Assembly: GCA_014379065.1 (NCBI GenBank) | Contig: JACMMM010000168.1 | Coordinates: forward strand, 1 to 8,746 | Reading direction: 5' to 3' | Length of the DNA stretch: 8,746 nt | Origin: Saprospiraceae bacterium | GTDB lineage: Bacteria > Bacteroidota > Bacteroidia > Chitinophagales > Saprospiraceae | Part shown: piece by piece, positions 5,470 through 8,746 of the stretch | Position numbering within the stretch: the first letter of the stretch is position 1 | How the letters are laid out: each line of letters begins with the position of its first letter | Made by a program: the position numbers and the translations under genes | The notes under the pieces: generated by a model | Databases searched by the model: none | The model's input: the letters and a program-made list of their open reading frames with translations, nothing else | Told to the model about the DNA's origin: nothing

Positions 5470-8187
5470 TTACTCTACCAATACAAAACCCGCCCAAAAA
5501 AATGGGTCCCTATATTTCTCTTTCATGGCCTTTTGGGCTGACCGAAACGCTTCCGGTACCGCCATTTTGTCTTCTATCCAATGACTGTAGAAAGTCGTCA
5601 TCAATTCTTGTGTCTGGAAATCCGGCACTTGCCAGAGCGACATGATCAGGTACTTGACGCCCGCGATTTTGAAGGCCCTTTGCAAACCATAAACGCCTTC
5701 ATTCCCCTGAATATCGCCCAAACCTGTTTCGCAGGCCGATAGCACTACGAGTTCCGTATTGCGCAGGTTCATTTGGCTAATTTCATAAGCCGTTAAGATA
5801 CCGTCCTCACGTTCCGGACGAGCGACCTGGCTCCCTGCATTGCCTGACCAGGCAGCATTGCCACCAGCCAAAACGAGTCCAGCGCGGATCATCGGTTGAT
5901 TAGAAAGTTTGAAAATGGGATCGGCCACCCCCACTCCCCTCTCAGGGGCTGGGGGTGGGGTCGGGGCTGGGGGTGGGTAGAAAAAGCCATGGGTAGCCAA
6001 GTGTAAAATGCGCGGCGAGGGCTGTCCCTTTGTCCCAATGGCCTTGAAACTTTCTTCGGTAGCATCGTAGCCCCGGCGTAGCTGCGCTTGCATACCAGCT
6101 TCGATTAGCAGATCAGCTATGGCGCTTACCTCCACGTCGGTCCATTTCAGGTAGTTCCAATGATTGCCGCGCAGCGTCGAGTCGTATTGAATGCCACCGT
6201 AGAGTATGCCCATTCCTTGCTTGTCAATGTCAGCGTACAGGCTATCTCTAAGAGGAGTGTTGACGCCTAATTGCCGCGTACTACTAAGTTCGATCAAGTA
6301 ATAACGGTCGGCCAGCGTCGCTGTCAATGTTTGGTTTTGTTGTGTTGTGGGCAGAGAGATAGCGGCGAGATTCAGGTAGTGGAGCAAGCCGCTGGGAGAA
6401 AAATAGATGGTTTTCAGATCGGCAGCTGAATTCGAGAAACCGGGCAAACGAGCCAATGCGGCTTCGATGGGTTGCCAGATCAAGGTGTGTAGCGACGATT
6501 GGGAGCTGGCGCCATAAAGCGCATTTATTCGGGTACTTGCAGACTGGCCCTGTGCCTCCAATAAAGCAGCCAATTGCTTTTCCTCGAAAAGCGGGACGAT
6601 TAAAGGCGGCTGAGTTCCACCACTTAAAAGCAAGGCAGCATACAGTACGCTATCAGTGGGACGCGGATTTGCAAACTTGTAGTGCACGAATTCGAGGGCA
6701 ACTTCGCCGGGACGGAGGTTTTGCTGCACTGCTTGCCAATTTACCTGGCGCAAGGCTTCCTTAAACCCAACCATGCTGTGGGCCAAGTCTTTCTCCAGCT
6801 GATTCGCTGTTTCTTCTAATTGGCTGATCTGCTGCTGCTCGATCAATGGTTTGGAATATTCAATGGCAAGCCGACGCTCACAGGCTTGCAGCTCGCTGAA
6901 CTTCGGGGCATTCGCTGTGTCAGCCAAAGCCAGTGTGCGCATTTGGTATAATGTATTCAGGAGAAATCCCTTGTAAAAAAGCGCGTCGTCGTAACAAGTG
7001 CCGATATCTCCGCTTTGCCCGCTGGCAAAGGAGAAATCCTCATCCAAGCCATCCTGAAATTTGCGGATATAAAGCGACAACTCCTCCGCTGAGAGATAAT
7101 AGGCACTGCGAAGCAATTCGGCCCTTTCGAGTTGATTCCGCTCAATCGCGTAGGCCTGGGCTTTGGCATAGTCGCCCATGCTCCAGTAAAGCGCCCATAA
7201 TTTGTGCAGGCTCCAGCCGTAGCCGACGTATGCTTTGCCCAAGGTATTCGCCCACAAATTTTTGGCCTCCACCAGGAGTGGTTCGGCTTGGGCATACTGG
7301 CCATTGTACCAGTAGAAATTGCCGAGATTGCCCAAACTCCAACCATAGTCAGGATGGTTTTTACCAAGCGTTTGCTCCCGGATAGACTTTACTTCCAAAT
7401 AAAGTCCCTCTGCCTTGGTGGGGTTTTTCAGATAATCATCATACAGCACAGCCAAGCCGTCAAGTGTGTGGGCATAATCAGGGTGTAGCTTGCCCAATGC
7501 TTTTCCCTGAATGGCTTTCGCTTCCAGATAAAGGCTTTCCGCTTTGCTGTAATTGCCCATCTGCATGCACAGGCTTGCTTGGCTGCATACAGTACTGGCG
7601 TAATAGGGATGTTGTGGGCCTAAAGTTTTCCGCCGCAACGTGTTGGCTTCCTCATAATACCGTTCGGCTTTTTTGAAATGCTGCATCCGATGGTACAGCG
7701 TGCCCAAGCTCTCGGCGCTCCAGCCGGCATATTCGTTTTCAGGCCCCAGGGCCTTTTCCCAAATGGCTTGTGCTTGCAGGAAGAGCGGCTCTGCGGAAGC
7801 GTAATCGCCCAATGCCGAATATAGGGTTGCCAAGCTGTTGAGTGTAACAGCATAATCGGTATGTTGCTCTCCCAACACCTTTTTCTGGATGTCCTTTGCT
7901 TTCAGGTACCACTTTTCCGCTTCCATATGGGTGCCTTGGTAAGCCAGTATTCTCCCATGATTGTTGCAGGCCCTTGCATAAACGGCTGAGCTGCGCCCCA
8001 ATAAGGCTAAAGCGAGGTTTTCGGCAGCCGTGTTGGTTTCAATTGCTTGAGCAAAATTGCTCTCGTCGGTGAGGACAAAAGCGAGGTTCAAAAGACTGTC
8101 CACTTGCTTTTGTGCCAGTGAATCCACCACCTGGCTCTGGATGAACGCCGGAATGCAAGCTAAAATAGAAATGAGGATAGAGCGCAT
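5470..8187 (-). CDS. Exported TPR-CHAT protease-like protein
   Basis: A 905-residue protein. Residues 1-18 look like a short signal peptide (MRSILISILACIPAFIQS), placing it in the periplasm or beyond, unlike cytosolic TPR-CHAT proteins such as Csx29. Residues 63-357 are seven kinesin-light-chain-like TPR units of 42 residues (one of 43) with the pattern LG..HPDYA.TL..LA.LY...GDYAKAE.L.LEAK.I, a protein-binding surface. Residues 358-490 are a helical linker. The CHAT domain (caspase/separase-like cysteine protease fold) covers about 590-905, with the catalytic dyad His733 in LHLATHGFF and Cys819 in VVLSACETGLGD, followed by GVYGLQRAFKIAGVKYLIMSLWQVPD. Both residues are intact, so proteolytic activity is plausible; the substrate is unknown. 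A proline-rich loop (738-748), from a G/C-rich palindrome, lies just after the histidine. The gene starts 4 nt after the stop of the TPR gene, so the two are translationally coupled, and ends at terminator C. The C terminus FFWAGFVLVE is the usual family ending. Confidence 0.93.
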   Translation of the reverse strand: MRSILISILACIPAFIQSQVVDSLAQKQVDSLLNLAFVLTDESNFAQAIETNTAAENLALALLGRSSAVYARACNNHGRILAYQGTHMEAEKWYLKAKDIQKKVLGEQHTDYAVTLNSLATLYSALGDYASAEPLFLQAQAIWEKALGPENEYAGWSAESLGTLYHRMQHFKKAERYYEEANTLRRKTLGPQHPYYASTVCSQASLCMQMGNYSKAESLYLEAKAIQGKALGKLHPDYAHTLDGLAVLYDDYLKNPTKAEGLYLEVKSIREQTLGKNHPDYGWSLGNLGNFYWYNGQYAQAEPLLVEAKNLWANTLGKAYVGYGWSLHKLWALYWSMGDYAKAQAYAIERNQLERAELLRSAYYLSAEELSLYIRKFQDGLDEDFSFASGQSGDIGTCYDDALFYKGFLLNTLYQMRTLALADTANAPKFSELQACERRLAIEYSKPLIEQQQISQLEETANQLEKDLAHSMVGFKEALRQVNWQAVQQNLRPGEVALEFVHYKFANPRPTDSVLYAALLLSGGTQPPLIVPLFEEKQLAALLEAQGQSASTRINALYGASSQSSLHTLIWQPIEAALARLPGFSNSAADLKTIYFSPSGLLHYLNLAAISLPTTQQNQTLTATLADRYYLIELSSTRQLGVNTPLRDSLYADIDKQGMGILYGGIQYDSTLRGNHWNYLKWTDVEVSAIADLLIEAGMQAQLRRGYDATEESFKAIGTKGQPSPRILHLATHGFFYPPPAPTPPPAPERGVGVADPIFKLSNQPMIRAGLVLAGGNAAWSGNAGSQVARPEREDGILTAYEISQMNLRNTELVVLSACETGLGDIQGNEGVYGLQRAFKIAGVKYLIMSLWQVPDFQTQELMTTFYSHWIEDKMAVPEAFRSAQKAMKEKYRDPFFWAGFVLVE
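5925..5977 (+). repeat. G-run palindrome and direct repeat inside the CHAT gene
   Basis: Positions 5925-5940 and 5944-5958 form an almost perfect inverted repeat (CCACCCCC..CCCCT with AGGGG..GGGGGTGG, 3-nt loop). From 5945 to 5977 a 15-nt unit, GGGGCTGGGGGTGGG, occurs twice with an 18-nt period. The plus strand therefore carries six runs of three to five G separated by one or two bases, a strong G-quadruplex candidate on the transcribed strand of the CHAT gene. In the protein it encodes a Pro/Ala-rich loop and GVGVADP. Confidence 0.8.
7117..8001 (-). repeat. TPR-encoding 126-bp repeat array in the CHAT gene
   Basis: Seven consecutive units of 42 codons (the fifth has 43) encoding the TPR region of the CHAT protein, with units beginning at residues 63, 105, 147, 189, 231, 274 and 316. 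The extra residue falls in DDYLKNPTKAE. DNA similarity between units is visible but well eroded, so the array looks old and not recently expanded. Confidence 0.85.
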
Positions 8188-8191
8188 GGGG

Positions 8192-8746
8192 TTACTTCAA
8201 CAACTGCCGGGCACGTCCGGCTTGTTTGCGGTAAGTATGGGTAGGCGTAGCAGCAATTTTTTCAAACACGGCCTTCGCTGTCTGCTTGTCGCCTTGAAGC
8301 AACTGCGCCAAACCGCGATACCAATCGAGGCGCATGGACCAATCGGCATGTTCCTGTTCCAGCCCGGAAAAGTAGCGGAGCGCTTCTGCCCCTTCGCCCA
8401 TTTCCAGCAGACAATACCCTTTTAAAAACTGGAGCGTATCATTTTCCGGTAGTTTTCTTTCCAAACGTTGCAATTGTACATACGCCGTGTTGAAATCGCG
8501 GGTTCGCAAGGACTGATCCGCCTTGCTAAAGGGCTCGGATGAACTAAGATCAACCATTGGATAATCCGTATACCACACTTGGTTGAGCAGGGCTTTCCAT
8601 TCCTTGTTCTCGCTGTTTTCTCCCCGAATATTGGGCGCGGGGAAACGCGGCGAAGGCAATCCATTGTTTTGGGCAATAGGGCCGTTTTCTTTTTTTTCTT
8701 CGGGTTCTTTAGAGGGTGTTTGGGGTGAAACAAAAGAGGGCGGCAA
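8192..8746 (-). CDS. TPR protein, 3' part, upstream partner of the CHAT gene
   Basis: The 184 codons visible continue past the window edge; the first in-window codon is TTG inside an open frame, so this is probably not the true start. Residues 1-45 are a low-complexity Pro/Glu/Lys/Asn linker (SKEPEEKKENG). Residues 72-184 form two to three TPR-like helical hairpins: SLRTRDFNTAYVQLQRL, LQFLKGYCLLEMGEGAEALR and LDWYRGLAQLLQGDKQTAKA, ending GRARQLLK. In Bacteroidota, proteins with this C-terminal TPR pattern often have an N-terminal membrane helix and sit between an ECF sigma factor gene and a CHAT gene. If that holds here, the missing part would have the helix; this is inference. The stop is 4 nt from the CHAT start, so the two products are made together and may form a complex through their TPRs. 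No catalytic motif is seen. Confidence 0.75.
   Translation of the reverse strand: MPPSFVSPQTPSKEPEEKKENGPIAQNNGLPSPRFPAPNIRGENSENKEWKALLNQVWYTDYPMVDLSSSEPFSKADQSLRTRDFNTAYVQLQRLERKLPENDTLQFLKGYCLLEMGEGAEALRYFSGLEQEHADWSMRLDWYRGLAQLLQGDKQTAKAVFEKIAATPTHTYRKQAGRARQLLK

Noticed and set aside
6456..7488. Several overlapping open frames on both strands
   Set aside because: They are frame shadows of the repetitive TPR-CHAT gene and do not show independent protein features.
5470..8187. CHAT gene as part of a type III-E CRISPR or gasdermin defence system
   Set aside because: No cas gene, CRISPR array or gasdermin-like protein is in the window, and the protein appears exported.

Overview
The window looks like chromosomal DNA from a member of the Bacteroidota, most likely near the Saprospiraceae/Haliscomenobacter group. 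The reasons are a T9SS type A C-terminal sorting domain, a C10 (streptopain-like) peptidase fused to a '3-coathanger stack' segment, two cell-surface proteins of the Bacteroidota tail-fibre-like type (GNVGIGT repeats plus a WPDYVF...HLPGIP C-terminal domain), a TPR-CHAT protein of the type common in this phylum, and no Shine-Dalgarno-like start sites. The genus assignment is inference. All six supported genes lie on the minus strand, so transcription runs from high to low coordinates.

Layout in transcription order. At the right edge is the 3' part of a TPR protein (8192-8746, 5' end outside the window). Its stop codon is 4 nt before the start of a large TPR-CHAT protease-like protein with an apparent signal peptide (5470-8187), so the two form an operon. 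Next come a small exported protein with a W-rich, beta-strand-like start (4833-5273), two paralogous tail-fibre-like surface proteins (3429-4637 and 1946-3217), and a secreted C10 cysteine peptidase (201-1880). The first 154 bases hold a nested palindromic element of REP/MITE type.

Three intergenic gaps (after the CHAT gene, after the small exported gene and after the first surface protein) each carry a strong rho-independent terminator reading on the minus strand. The three terminators are alike in the loop as well as the stem. Each is followed by a similar A/T-rich and 'CTTACCT' leader block in front of the next gene. This makes the small exported gene and the first surface gene separate transcription units. 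The second surface gene and the C10 peptidase have only 65 nt and no terminator between them and may be co-transcribed.

Five of the six gene products appear to enter the Sec pathway (the sixth lacks its N terminus here), so the block is a run of envelope or secreted functions. No single known pathway links them. The points most worth following are the repeated terminator-leader module, the nested REP-like palindrome, the G-run palindrome inserted in frame beside the CHAT catalytic histidine, the in-frame remnant of a second CHAT C terminus downstream of its stop, and the conserved-ends/variable-middle structure of the two surface paralogues.
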